From the IMG/VR virus record IMGVR_UViG_3300048597_000286, positions 1 through 38,902 of that record: a stretch of 38,902 nt of DNA; one strand, 5' to 3'. This document shows, in pieces, positions 1 through 7,857 of the stretch. This DNA is from a virus. The position numbers and the translations under genes are program-made. The notes under the pieces were generated by a model. The model made no database searches, was not told the DNA's origin, and was given only the letters and a program-made list of their open reading frames with translations. Position 1 is the first letter of the stretch. Every line of letters starts with the position of its first letter.

Positions 1-326
1 CGGTGCTCTACCTGATGAACGCGGTCGCGGGCTGGCTCGTGTTTCTGGGCGACGGCTGGGGCTTGCCGCTTGGCGCTTATGCCATCAGCCTCGTCCTCAA
101 CGCGCTCTGGTCGGCCCTCTTCTTCGGGCTGAAGCGGCCGGATATCGCCTTTGCCGGCCTCGCGGCCCTCTGGCTCAGCCTCGTCGCGCAAATCGCCCTC
201 TTCTGGCCGGTCAGCCCGCTCGCGGCGTGGCTGCTCGCGCCCTATCTCGTCTGGGTCAGCTTCGCGGGCGCGGTCAATCTAGCCGTGTGGCGGCTCAACC
301 CGGATCACGGCCGCGCGGCCGCTTGA
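1..326 (+). CDS. tspO: TspO/MBR family membrane protein, 3' part (host gene)
   Basis: The visible 107 residues are the C-terminal two-thirds of a TspO/MBR (tryptophan-rich sensory protein) family member; the family usually has about 150-160 residues, so the start lies left of the window. Three hydrophobic helices are visible, and the closing segment (VWVSFAGAVNLAVWRLN) is typical of the family C-terminus. Such proteins are inner-membrane proteins that bind porphyrins or related ligands and modulate tetrapyrrole-linked or stress responses. The stop codon is TGA at 324-326. The gene lies outside the prophage and appears intact up to the insertion point, which is 236 bp downstream. Confidence 0.85.
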   Translation, partial: VLYLMNAVAGWLVFLGDGWGLPLGAYAISLVLNALWSALFFGLKRPDIAFAGLAALWLSLVAQIALFWPVSPLAAWLLAPYLVWVSFAGAVNLAVWRLNPDHGRAAA

Positions 327-557
327 CGGCTTGACCATCAGATTCGTCCTGGTTCCGGGCCAGGCCGGGCAACTCACCCGCAATTGGCGGACTTCTTTCC
401 TGCCCGCGCCTTGAGCTCTCGTGGCTGCGAACCCATCTGCCTTCCAGGCAGGCTCTCCGCGCCATGAATGGCGGCCCGCTTGGCCTTTGACGATGGGCCT
501 CCGCACCCCCACAACACGGCGACCGAAGGGGGGGGGAGGGGGATACCCCCATGAAAA
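327..557. other. Host intergenic region downstream of tspO
   Basis: There is no convincing gene here. A perfect small hairpin (GGGGG-ATA-CCCCC) sits at 538-550, preceded by a G-run; it could be part of a transcription end but has no T tract. Reading frames that cross this region lack family resemblance and start signals. The prophage target duplication begins directly after it. Confidence 0.5.
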
Positions 558-562
558 CTGAA
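558..562. repeat. 5-bp target-site duplication, left copy (CTGAA)
   Basis: CTGAA directly precedes the phage terminal TG at 563. The same pentamer follows the terminal CA at 38673-38674. Mu-family transposition duplicates 5 bp of target, so this matches the expected footprint. Removing the prophage and one copy leaves a continuous host junction, GAAAACTGAAAAACG. Confidence 0.9.
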
Positions 563-649
563 TGTAGCGGCACAAAATTTTTCGGATTTTCGATCATAAT
601 AATCTGGAGCACTTTTGCGAAGCCGCTGTCCTGTAATCTACTTCGCCAC
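563..649. other. Phage right end (transposase-recognised terminus)
   Basis: This is the 87 bp between the right terminal TG and the TcmP stop codon. It starts TGTAGCGGCACAAAA and contains TTTTTCGGATTTTCGATC at about 578-595, AT-rich against a GC-rich background. Aligned with the other end, 12 of the first 19 positions agree. By analogy with Mu attR it should hold transposase binding sites, but individual sites cannot be delimited from one genome. Confidence 0.7.
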
Positions 650-1894
650 CTAGCCGCCAGGCTTTGAGGACGGGAATACAAACGTCCGCTGCGGCCGAAG
701 GATGAGGCGGTCATCGACATCGATCGTGCCGGGTACCCTGCGCTCACCTCCTTGGGGAGTCTGAATGGCAATCTCTGGGTGCCTAATCAGAGCTTCTGCA
801 ATGTCCTCATGGTGCGCCGGTGTGGCACTGTAAGCTGCCTCATAGAAGTCCCTGACAATCACTGTGCCTCCCAGCTCGTTTAGCTTCCGGCCGACATCGT
901 CATGCAGTTGACCGCGCGCACGGGCGCGGCCGTCGTCGTCGAACAGGTAAAGCGAGGCCTCGTCCTGCCTGGCATCGTAGGCGAGCATGTCGAGCCCTGA
1001 GCGACCGAAGTGCGCCAAGCTGCCATTAGCGTGGAGGACATCATTGTAAACTTGCCGGGCTCGATGGTTCTTGGCGAACTGCAACAGCCAGTAGCGCCAG
1101 CCATCGGTGCTTTGGATCGAGAAGGGTGACACAAACGGGGCCCAGCCCTTCATTGCCCCGAAAACCAAGCGTTCGGCAGCCCCGAGGAAGCCATCATGGC
1201 TGTGCGGCCCTCGTAGCGCGGCTAGGTTGTCGCGGTTCAAGCCAAGGCGGCCGAGCCTGCGTTCCTGGGTGACGTCATCCTGCTTAGGCAGAAACGCCAG
1301 CAGAGGTTCAATGCCGAGGGTGACGTACACTTCGACCGACTCGAACGAGCCCAAGATCTCTCGCGCGAGCCGACGTTCGACGTGGGCATGGCCGTATTGG
1401 TCGAGGTAATAGAGCGCGTTCCGGATCGACTGCGCCTGGAGCCTAAGTGTCGCGGCTTTGTAGGCCTCGGCGAAGGAGGCATTGAAGTACTCGACCTCGA
1501 TCCGAAGGTCTGGGTTGGCCGCTCCGGCAGCGGCCACCACCGGCGGGACGATCTCCTTCATCAATCCATACGCCTCGGGATGCTGGTCGTTGAGTATCAG
1601 CAGGCACTCGATCTTCAGGCGGGCCATGCCCGATGCGGCGCGATCTGCGGCTATACCTGCAGCCGCGTCCCGCAATGCCTCGATGATCACGATCGGAGAT
1701 CCCGGGGACCCGTCGTCATAACGGCCTCCGCCGGCAAAGCCATCGACGACGCCGAGCCTGAAGCGCGCTCGCTGCGGAAGCTGGCAGCGCACCCGGACAT
1801 ACTCAATTAGGTATTCGCGGATGATCTTGTGTTTGCGGCGAGAGTGCTCGCCCAGCTCGGCGCCACCGGTCCAGTTATATCCTTTCTTGACCAC
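650..1894 (-). CDS. tcmP: Three-Cys-motif partner protein TcmP
   Basis: The 414-residue protein has the TcmP signature VDGFAGGGRYDDGSPGSP at residues 49-66, preceded by a basic segment (HSRRKHKIIREYL). The family was named because it is nearly always encoded beside the three-Cys-motif Gp37/Gp68 (DUF5131) protein, which is exactly the case here, 9 nt upstream. The FAG(G)G loop resembles an S-adenosylmethionine-binding turn; a nucleotide- or SAM-binding role is inference, since no reaction is established. The pair forms a two-gene operon reading outward to the phage right end, 87 bp away. That position is typical of phage cargo (moron) genes and outside the structural operon. Confidence 0.85.
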   Translation of the reverse strand: MVKKGYNWTGGAELGEHSRRKHKIIREYLIEYVRVRCQLPQRARFRLGVVDGFAGGGRYDDGSPGSPIVIIEALRDAAAGIAADRAASGMARLKIECLLILNDQHPEAYGLMKEIVPPVVAAAGAANPDLRIEVEYFNASFAEAYKAATLRLQAQSIRNALYYLDQYGHAHVERRLAREILGSFESVEVYVTLGIEPLLAFLPKQDDVTQERRLGRLGLNRDNLAALRGPHSHDGFLGAAERLVFGAMKGWAPFVSPFSIQSTDGWRYWLLQFAKNHRARQVYNDVLHANGSLAHFGRSGLDMLAYDARQDEASLYLFDDDGRARARGQLHDDVGRKLNELGGTVIVRDFYEAAYSATPAHHEDIAEALIRHPEIAIQTPQGGERRVPGTIDVDDRLILRPQRTFVFPSSKPGG

Positions 1895-1903
1895 GGGCGG
1901 CTA

Positions 1904-2677
1904 TTAGACGGTCATCTGGGACGGCATTTCGTCCCAAACACGGCCCCGATAGCTTCGGCCGTTTGCCTTCTTCGATCGGCGCTTCGCATCGCTACCCCAG
2001 GCACCCCACTGCTTGAAAAAGAACGACGTTCCGGCCGCGACGCACTGGTCGTAGATCTCGTCGATCCACTCCTCGCGGATCGGTCTGGCACCTCGCCCGC
2101 TTTCACCCCCGACAATCGCCCAATGGATCCCTGTGAGGTCGACCAGGCCAACCGGCCCGATCAGGGGCTCGAACGATACAAATCGGATTGCCGCTGGCAT
2201 CCGCCGAAGCGCGTCGAGCCTAGAAGCCGCGGCGGCGTCCTCGACACTTGTGCCGAGCCAGACATTCGGAAGCGGGTCGCCAAGCCGCGCGACGAGATCG
2301 GCGGCGCGCTCAGGCCGTTTTGTCAGTACCTGATAATGGTGGCGCGGGGTCGCCCTCATGACGTCCCAGACCTCGGCGACAAAGCCGTCGGGGACCTCGT
2401 CATGGAAGAGGTCGCTCATCGAGTTCACAAAGATTTTGCGGGGCTTCGCCCAGCTAGACGGTATCGCGAGTGCGGCCCGATCCGCGCGAACGACGCCGTT
2501 CCAAACCGGTCTGCGCCCGCTTTTCCTCGTCAGGCCAGCGTACTTTTTCATGCCCATGGCCTGCAGGCGGCTTGCCATAGCCATCGCGTAGCAGTTGGTG
2601 CAGCCGGCTGAAACGATGGAGCAGCCCGCCACCGGGTTCCATGTCGCGTCTGTCCACTCGATCTGACTTGTGGCCAT
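1904..2677 (-). CDS. DUF5131 / phage Gp37-Gp68 family three-Cys-motif protein
   Basis: The 257-residue protein starts SQIEWTDATWNPVAGC and shows the three cysteines C19, C26 and C29 (C-X6-C-X2-C). Further family hallmarks are the LTKRPERA segment, VSFEPLIGPV, WAIVGGESGRGARP and FFFKQWGAW. The cysteine arrangement resembles, but does not match, the CX3CX2C of classical radical SAM enzymes; a metal-cluster function is plausible but unproven. It is the first gene of a two-gene unit with TcmP (9-nt gap). The upstream 211 bp are shared with a divergent small gene, so the pair probably has its own promoter rather than depending on phage late transcription. Confidence 0.85.
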   Translation of the reverse strand: MATSQIEWTDATWNPVAGCSIVSAGCTNCYAMAMASRLQAMGMKKYAGLTRKSGRRPVWNGVVRADRAALAIPSSWAKPRKIFVNSMSDLFHDEVPDGFVAEVWDVMRATPRHHYQVLTKRPERAADLVARLGDPLPNVWLGTSVEDAAAASRLDALRRMPAAIRFVSFEPLIGPVGLVDLTGIHWAIVGGESGRGARPIREEWIDEIYDQCVAAGTSFFFKQWGAWGSDAKRRSKKANGRSYRGRVWDEMPSQMTV

Positions 2678-2830
2678 AGGCCTTCCCCTACACAGGCGAC
2701 GTCAACTTCCGTGATTTCACACGCGCGATGTGCCGCAGGCAAGGCGACACCTCAGCGCCTCAACACAACCAAGTCGGTCAACAGATGCGGCCCGCGACCC
2801 GACGCCTGTGAGGCCGCCGGCGCAGCTCCT

Positions 2831-2858
2831 TTTGGAACCCTGGGTTGCCACATATACT
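2831..2858 (+). promoter_or_regulatory. Possible promoter for the small membrane-protein gene
   Basis: TTTGGA (2831-2836) and TATACT (2853-2858) are separated by 16 bp and lie just upstream of a ribosome-binding region and the ATG at 2889. The TATACT hexamer stands out in this GC-rich sequence. The call rests on hexamer similarity alone. Confidence 0.35.
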
Positions 2859-2888
2859 TCTCACGAGAGGTGAAGCCCGGAGGGTCCC

Positions 2889-3227
2889 ATGCCGACGCAC
2901 TGGCTATCTGTCGCAGCGGAGTTGTGCGCGATCCTAACGGCGATCGTCGCACTCTTCGCCTACGTCCAATATCTCTGCCGAAGGACACGCCAGAAGGACG
3001 CCTTGGAACGCTACCTAAGATCGGAGAAGGCTCAGGCTCAGGCCGAGGACCAAGGGCAGCGATCATTTCTGAACATCATGGCTGCAACCAAAATGACCGA
3101 GGACGAAATCGTTTCGGCAGCCTTCCGGAGCGCGCACGTTCGGTTCGTAAAGGTACCTGATGACAAAGGCCTCACCAAGGAGTTGTTGCTTGTGTATGGC
3201 AAGCAGCATCCCACCGGGTCCGATTGA
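2889..3227 (+). CDS. Small membrane-anchored protein of unknown function
   Basis: The 112-residue protein has one hydrophobic helix at about residues 6-28, then a charged, probably coiled segment and a soluble tail (about 60-112). I do not recognise a family. The ATG is preceded by GGAGGG with good spacing, supporting this start. It reads on the plus strand, against almost all of the phage, between the DNA methyltransferase (convergent) and the DUF5131/TcmP pair (divergent). That makes it an independently expressed cargo gene, possibly active in the lysogen. An inner-membrane exclusion or sensor role is possible, but nothing in the sequence shows it. Confidence 0.6.
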   Translation: MPTHWLSVAAELCAILTAIVALFAYVQYLCRRTRQKDALERYLRSEKAQAQAEDQGQRSFLNIMAATKMTEDEIVSAAFRSAHVRFVKVPDDKGLTKELLLVYGKQHPTGSD

Positions 3228-3260
3228 TTTTCAACCGGGCATGAAGAGCCACGCCATCGC

Positions 3261-4097
3261 TCATCGCTCCCCGCCCGAGATCAGCAGTTCGGTGACCGGC
3301 TTCGGCCGGCAGTCGTGGCCGGTGTAGACTGTCGCGACCTCCTCGATCCGGAACCGGGCGAAGATCGCGCGCACCTCCGGCGTGTCGCCGATCGACAGGA
3401 GGAACCGCCCCTTGAGGCGGCCCAGCGCGGCGGCCAGCCGCTCGAAATCCTCCCTCGCGAAGACGCCCTTGCCGTAGAGGGTCTCGTGCCCCCAATAGGG
3501 CGGATCGCAATAGAAGAAGCTGGCCCGGCTGTCATAGCGGTCCAGGATCTCCTCGAAATCCCCGCGCTCGATGACGACGCCGGAGAGCCGCTCCTGCATG
3601 GCGCCGATGCGCCTGCGCCAGGCGTCGAGCGTGCGGGCCTTGGTCGAGGCCGGGCCGCCCGCGCAGAACGAGCGGTCGCGCAGGATCCCGGCCCAGCGGG
3701 CGCGCTGGAGCAGCAGGAACGAGGCCGCCCGCTCGATGTCCGTCAGGTCGCAGGGGCGCGCGTCCAGCAGGCGCTCGAACTCGGCCCGGGCGAAGGGCAG
3801 CGCCGCGATGAAGCGGATCAGCTCGTCGCCGTGGCGCTGGACGGTCCGGAACAGGGTCACGACGTCGCCGCTGGCGTCGTTGATCACCTCGACCTTGCGC
3901 CGCTTGCTCCGCGCGAAGAAGACCCCGCCCATGCCGGTGAAGGGCTCGGCGTAGCAGGTGTGAGGGGCATCATCGATCCGGGCGGCGAGACGCCGGGCGA
4001 GGTGGCGCTTGCCGCCCGCCCAGGGCGCGAGGCCCGCCATCGGGATCACGGTTTGGGGGCGGCCTGAGCCCGCCCTCAGGGGCAGTTGAGGAGGCAT
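3261..4097 (-). CDS. DNA adenine methyltransferase, D12 class (Dam-like)
   Basis: The 278-residue enzyme transfers a methyl group from SAM to adenine N6. Visible motifs are PWAGGK at 25-30 (the D12-class N-terminal SAM-binding motif), EPFTGMGG at 51-58, and the catalytic DPPY at 198-201 with YWGHETLYG following. Length and motif order fit the Dam family (about 270-280 residues). The ATG at 4097 is preceded by AAAGGA, and the gene begins 11 nt after the com stop. In Mu, com controls mom, a different DNA modification gene; here a Dam-type enzyme takes its place, probably protecting phage DNA from host restriction. A potential hairpin (4074-4091) lies within its first codons. The target site cannot be read from the sequence, though GATC is usual for this group. 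Confidence 0.9.
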   Translation of the reverse strand: MPPQLPLRAGSGRPQTVIPMAGLAPWAGGKRHLARRLAARIDDAPHTCYAEPFTGMGGVFFARSKRRKVEVINDASGDVVTLFRTVQRHGDELIRFIAALPFARAEFERLLDARPCDLTDIERAASFLLLQRARWAGILRDRSFCAGGPASTKARTLDAWRRRIGAMQERLSGVVIERGDFEEILDRYDSRASFFYCDPPYWGHETLYGKGVFAREDFERLAAALGRLKGRFLLSIGDTPEVRAIFARFRIEEVATVYTGHDCRPKPVTELLISGGER

Positions 4098-4108
4098 CGA
4101 AGGGTCCT

Positions 4109-4282
4109 TTAACGGGGACGCTCCGCGGCTCTCTGGCCCTCCGGCGTGCGGTTGATGTCCTCGACCCGGCCGCAGCGGCGGCACTTGATCAGGACGGGGC
4201 CTATGATGGACTGCGTCGCTCGTTTCGCCAAGAGGGCGCCGCATCTGCGGCAGCGCGCCTCGGTCAGGGGACTCGACTCCAT
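4109..4282 (-). CDS. com: Com family zinc-finger translational regulator
   Basis: The 57-residue protein carries two CxxC pairs, C11/C14 and C34/C37, in the spacing of Mu Com (62 residues), with basic residues between and after. Mu Com binds the mom mRNA and opens an inhibitory structure so that mom is translated only late in infection. The gene directly downstream is the DNA adenine methyltransferase, which fits the com/modification cassette found at the right end of many Mu-like phages. An upstream in-frame ATG at 4393 exists, but the added residues are low-complexity Arg/Pro; the start at 4282 matches the family length. Confidence 0.85.
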   Translation of the reverse strand: MESSPLTEARCRRCGALLAKRATQSIIGPVLIKCRRCGRVEDINRTPEGQRAAERPR

Positions 4283-4423
4283 GGGGTCTCGCGTCGTCTG
4301 CTCCCGCTGCCGGGGCGCCCGGCGGCGGGACGGAGGCGGCCGCGCGCGGCCGCCGATGTGCGAGCGAACACCTCGCGGTTTCGGGCGCGGCAACGCCCGA
4401 AACTCCCGCCTATCGGGCGGGCG
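4283..4423 (-). promoter_or_regulatory. Structured com leader (palindrome and two hairpins)
   Basis: This 141-bp gap before com holds three inverted repeats: a perfect 20-bp GC palindrome at 4335-4354, TTTCGGGCG/CGCCCGAAA with a 6-nt loop at 4379-4402, and CCCGCC/GGCGGG with a 5-nt loop at 4405-4421. The last two lie just after the preceding gene and could act as a terminator-like or processing structure, but there is no T tract. In Mu this position holds the C-activated Pmom promoter. A partial GAACACC match to the late-promoter element occurs at 4366-4372, too weak to call. Confidence 0.5.
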
Positions 4424-4768
4424 TCAGAGCCTTGGCCACCACAGGCCGAACCTCGAACGGCTGTTCCACCAGACCACGACGAAGAGCCCGGCCGAGACGA
4501 GGCTGAGAAGCACGGCGGCGAGCGTGTCGCCGATGGGCGGCAAACCGAGCAGCGTCAGCGGCCAGCCCCGGAGCGGCACGATGAACGCCCAGAGGCCGAG
4601 CCCGCCCAAGGCGCGGACCGCGACCCAGTAATCGCCGAACACCGCCATGATCCATCGCATCACGGGGTTCAGTTCGATCCGGTCGCCGCGCCGCGCGCGC
4701 TTCCACTGGGTCGAGGCGGCGTCGAGGATATGCAGCGCCATCATTAGCGCCGAGAGGGCGGCGATCAT
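4424..4768 (-). CDS. Small integral membrane protein (DUF5658-like)
   Basis: The 114-residue protein has about three hydrophobic helices. Its N-terminus (LHILDAASTQWKRA then ELNPVMRWIM) resembles DUF5658-type membrane proteins, in which a helix is followed by an E-x-NP-hh motif. It overlaps the end of the tail-tip gene by 4 bp (ATGA) and is therefore translationally coupled to the tail operon and probably made late. No function is known. A role in lysis or in exclusion of other phages is possible but not indicated. Confidence 0.65.
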   Translation of the reverse strand: MIAALSALMMALHILDAASTQWKRARRGDRIELNPVMRWIMAVFGDYWVAVRALGGLGLWAFIVPLRGWPLTLLGLPPIGDTLAAVLLSLVSAGLFVVVWWNSRSRFGLWWPRL

Positions 4769-7700
4769 GCGGAGACCTTTTCGATCAGGAGACGTGTGAA
4801 GCCGGGGCCGTAGATGTGGGCGGCGGTACCGCCGGCGCGCTGCACCTGGATCGCGAGCGTGTCGCCGGCGGCGAGCGTCGCCATCGCGCCGATCGCGGTT
4901 TGCAGAAACCGGCTGCCGGGCTGCTCGTGATAGCCGTGCAGATCGGCGTCGAGCGCGGCGCCATTCTTGAGGACCCGCCCGAGCAGGGTTTCGCCGGCGG
5001 CCGTCGCGGCCGAGATCAGCAGCTCGGCCTCGATCCGATAGACGCCGGGCGACGGCGCGGTGAAGACCCCAGTGGTCCCGCTATAGCTCGAAGTGTTGTC
5101 GAGCCGGACCGATCCGAACACCAGTGTTTGCCAGGCTGTACCGACACTGACCGAGGCGGAGGACAGCTGCGCATAGACGGCGGGCGTCGCCGCCTCGCCG
5201 CCGTTGAACAGGACCGCGCCCGCGTTCGGCTGGGCGCCCAGCGCGCCGGACCATTCGGCCCAGTCGCCGGCGCCATACCGGCCCCGCGCGCGGACGCGGA
5301 TCGTGTAGTCCCCGGCCGCGAGCCCGAGGGAAACGGGCAGCGAGGGCACGTTGCCCCAGAGCTGGCCGTTGATCTCGATGTCGAAGCTGCGCGCATCGGG
5401 CGCCCCGGTGACCGAGATCGTCACGATCTGCAAATTGCCGCCGCCGTCGCTGGTGGCCGTCACTGCGCCGATGGCGAGGTCCTCGGGCGCAGGCGGCGCG
5501 GGCCCGGCCGGCTCGGCCGGCATCGCCACCTGGTCGGCGGTGTGGACCCTCGGATCGTCGATGACGGCGCGGATCGAGACGCGCTCGGCCGAGCGCGGAT
5601 TGGCCCCCATCACCCGGGCCGCCCGGACCGACCGGGCCGCTGTCCCGAACAGCCCGAAACCGGCCTCGGCGCGGCCGTCATTGTTCGCGGTCACGGTCCA
5701 GACCAGCGGCGCGGGATCGCTCAGGCCCGGCGGCAGCGTCGCGGGCAGCAGGCACTTTTCCGGGGCGCCCGCGATCGCCGTCACCTCGACCGGTCCCCAC
5801 AGCTTTCCGTTCCGCTGCTTGAGGCCGAGGGTGAACGGTCCCGGCCCGGTCCAGTCGAGCGGCCCTGCCAGTGTCACCTCGCGGCCCGCGATCGAGACGA
5901 TCGCGTGGCTCTCGCCCCATTGCGGCACGTCGTGGGTGACCGCGATCTGGTGGGCGGGCCACAGCATGCGGCCCTCCATCTCGCTGTCGAAGGCGATGAA
6001 GTTCCGCCGGTAGCGGTTCTCGGCGTCCATGAAGCGCACGTCACGGAAGCCGTGCGCGCGCGTGACCCGGCCGAAGAGATCGACCGTCTTCGGGCGCAGC
6101 GGCTCGCCCGGGCCGGTCCAGCTGGAGACGGTCGCTTGGGTCCAGGTGCGCTCGTCCATGTAGCGCCCGACGATCGCGTCCGGCGTCGCCTCGTCCGGGT
6201 GCATGCGCTCGATCGAGAACGACCCGGCGATGATGTTCCTGGGCCCGAACGCGGCGTTGACGAGCGTCCGGGGCTCGTCGCGGACGAATGTCAGCCGCCC
6301 GCCGGGCAGCAGCGGCCGCGCGCGCCCCGTGGCGGCGGCGGCCTCCAGGGCCTCCCAGAACCCGCGGGCGCTGTCGAAGACGCCGTCGAAGCGGTCGCCG
6401 CGCGCCTTCCAGGTCGCGTCGAGCGCCTGCAGCGCCTCCATGTCGATCCGGTCCGCCGGCAGATAGGTCAGCGCCATGGCGCGCAGCGCGGGGGCGATAT
6501 CGCGGGTCGCGGCCGGGCTCGTCCAGGCGGTGCCGTTCCAGGTCGGCAGCTTGCGGGTCTGGATCGTGTTGACTTGCGAGGCCGCACCGCCCTGCAGCTG
6601 ATCGCTGGCGATGGCGCGGATGTAGAGGCGCGTGACGTCCGGGTCTGCCCCCGACGGCGCGAAATACGCTTTCAGCCCGGCCCAGGCGAGCTCGTCATAG
6701 ACGCTGTTGTCGTTCGCCTTGCTGGTCGTGCGCTTGAGCCGCACGCGGTAGCGCCCGGCCAGCGAGACCTGGCGGAGGATCGTGGTCCGCAAGCTGTCGA
6801 GCGAGGCCGTCAGCGTCTCGGTGAAGAGCGTGACGGCGGCGCCTGAGGGCGCGCCGGCGTCGTCGATCGGCTGCGCCTCGGCCGTGACGGTGACGGAGAC
6901 CGCCTGCTTCGCGCCGGACGAGGTGAGCTTGAAGAAGCCGCGGGTCGAGACGATGTCGAAGCCGAAGGCGACGGCTTGGCTACCGGCCGCGTTTGCGTTG
7001 AACCACCCGATCCAGCCGCCGGCCTCGTTCGGGGCTTTGAGCGTCTGGCCCGAGACCTCGCGCTGCGTCACCACCACGTCCGAGAACAATGTCGGCGTCG
7101 CCCCGGGCGGGACGAGCTCGACCTCGATCCCGGGGAACGCGCCCGTCAGGCTGCCGCTCCTCCAGAACGCCGTGTCGGCGAAGCGCATCTCCTCGACATC
7201 GTACTGGCCCCGGCCGAGACAGAGCGCCTTGTAGAGGATCTGCTCATTGCCTTCGAAGGCGATGTGCTCGCCGAGCAGGTCCGGGAAGAGAATATGCCGG
7301 CCGAACAGCTCCGGGATCGCCTGGCCGAGCCGCGCATAGTTTCCCTGGCCGTAGAGGGCATAGGTGGGTGACGGCTGGTCGCCCTGATTGGTGCCGGTCG
7401 CGGGCTTGGGCGGCGGCAGCAGCGCGTTGACGACGGCGGTGCCCGCCATCATGAGGACGGATGTCGCGATGCTTGCAGCCGTTCCGGTGGCCGTATAGCC
7501 CAGCGCAAGGGCGATCTGTGGGCCGAGCAGCGTCGCGGCCACCACGACCGCGATCATGGCCAGGATGCGCAGCGGGTTCGATCCGCCGCCGCCTTTGCCC
7601 GGCAGCTGCAGGATCGTGACCTCGTCATTGGCGGCCAGCAGGCGGATGTCCCAGGCGGCAACCCGCGTGCCGGGCAGGAAGCGCGGGCAATGGACGCCAT

Positions 7701-7857
7701 TGATCAGGACGATCAGCGGCTGCGTCCGGTCGGCGCCCGACGCCTCGATCGCCTGGGCGAGGGTCGCCGCGGGCGCGAGGCTTGTCTCGTTCAGGCCCGC
7801 TGCCGGGTCGAACACCGTCGGCGTGAAGCGCACCTTGACGCTGCCTGAGGGGCGCAT
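4765..7857 (-). CDS. Tail tip / host-specificity protein (TipJ, lambda J-like)
   Basis: The 1,030-residue protein is the central tail fibre or tip protein that contacts the receptor. The N-terminus (VLINGVHCP... ANDEVTILQLPGKGGGGSNPLRIL) and the following two hydrophobic segments (about residues 95-150) are typical of TipJ-type host-specificity factors. A hub region with repeated beta strands follows, then a fibronectin-like segment around 790-880. The last 140 residues look like a C1q/TNF-type jelly roll (TGVFTAPSPGVYRIEAELLI), a probable receptor-binding or trimerisation head. It overlaps the NlpC/P60 gene by one base. Its presence shows a long non-contractile tail. Confidence 0.9.
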   Translation of the reverse strand: MRPSGSVKVRFTPTVFDPAAGLNETSLAPAATLAQAIEASGADRTQPLIVLINGVHCPRFLPGTRVAAWDIRLLAANDEVTILQLPGKGGGGSNPLRILAMIAVVVAATLLGPQIALALGYTATGTAASIATSVLMMAGTAVVNALLPPPKPATGTNQGDQPSPTYALYGQGNYARLGQAIPELFGRHILFPDLLGEHIAFEGNEQILYKALCLGRGQYDVEEMRFADTAFWRSGSLTGAFPGIEVELVPPGATPTLFSDVVVTQREVSGQTLKAPNEAGGWIGWFNANAAGSQAVAFGFDIVSTRGFFKLTSSGAKQAVSVTVTAEAQPIDDAGAPSGAAVTLFTETLTASLDSLRTTILRQVSLAGRYRVRLKRTTSKANDNSVYDELAWAGLKAYFAPSGADPDVTRLYIRAIASDQLQGGAASQVNTIQTRKLPTWNGTAWTSPAATRDIAPALRAMALTYLPADRIDMEALQALDATWKARGDRFDGVFDSARGFWEALEAAAATGRARPLLPGGRLTFVRDEPRTLVNAAFGPRNIIAGSFSIERMHPDEATPDAIVGRYMDERTWTQATVSSWTGPGEPLRPKTVDLFGRVTRAHGFRDVRFMDAENRYRRNFIAFDSEMEGRMLWPAHQIAVTHDVPQWGESHAIVSIAGREVTLAGPLDWTGPGPFTLGLKQRNGKLWGPVEVTAIAGAPEKCLLPATLPPGLSDPAPLVWTVTANNDGRAEAGFGLFGTAARSVRAARVMGANPRSAERVSIRAVIDDPRVHTADQVAMPAEPAGPAPPAPEDLAIGAVTATSDGGGNLQIVTISVTGAPDARSFDIEINGQLWGNVPSLPVSLGLAAGDYTIRVRARGRYGAGDWAEWSGALGAQPNAGAVLFNGGEAATPAVYAQLSSASVSVGTAWQTLVFGSVRLDNTSSYSGTTGVFTAPSPGVYRIEAELLISAATAAGETLLGRVLKNGAALDADLHGYHEQPGSRFLQTAIGAMATLAAGDTLAIQVQRAGGTAAHIYGPGFTRLLIEKVSA

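Noticed and set aside
327-557. Possible structured RNA or tRNA remnant downstream of tspO
   Set aside because: No cloverleaf, acceptor pairing or known RNA motif could be built; only a short G/C hairpin is clear.
3220-3240. TGATTTTC at 3225 resembling TGATTTTC read inward from 38716, considered as alternative prophage ends
   Set aside because: The flanking pentamers (CCGAT and TGGGG) do not match, whereas CTGAA flanks the TGTA ends perfectly.
4364-4385. Third Mor/C dyad upstream of com (Pmom-like)
   Set aside because: Only GAACACC matches; the CACC/GGGTG dyad and the 33-36 bp distance to the gene start are missing.
4816-6846. Long plus-strand reading frame opposite the tail-tip gene
   Set aside because: Arg/Gly/Ala-rich composition without domains; the minus strand encodes the TipJ-type protein.
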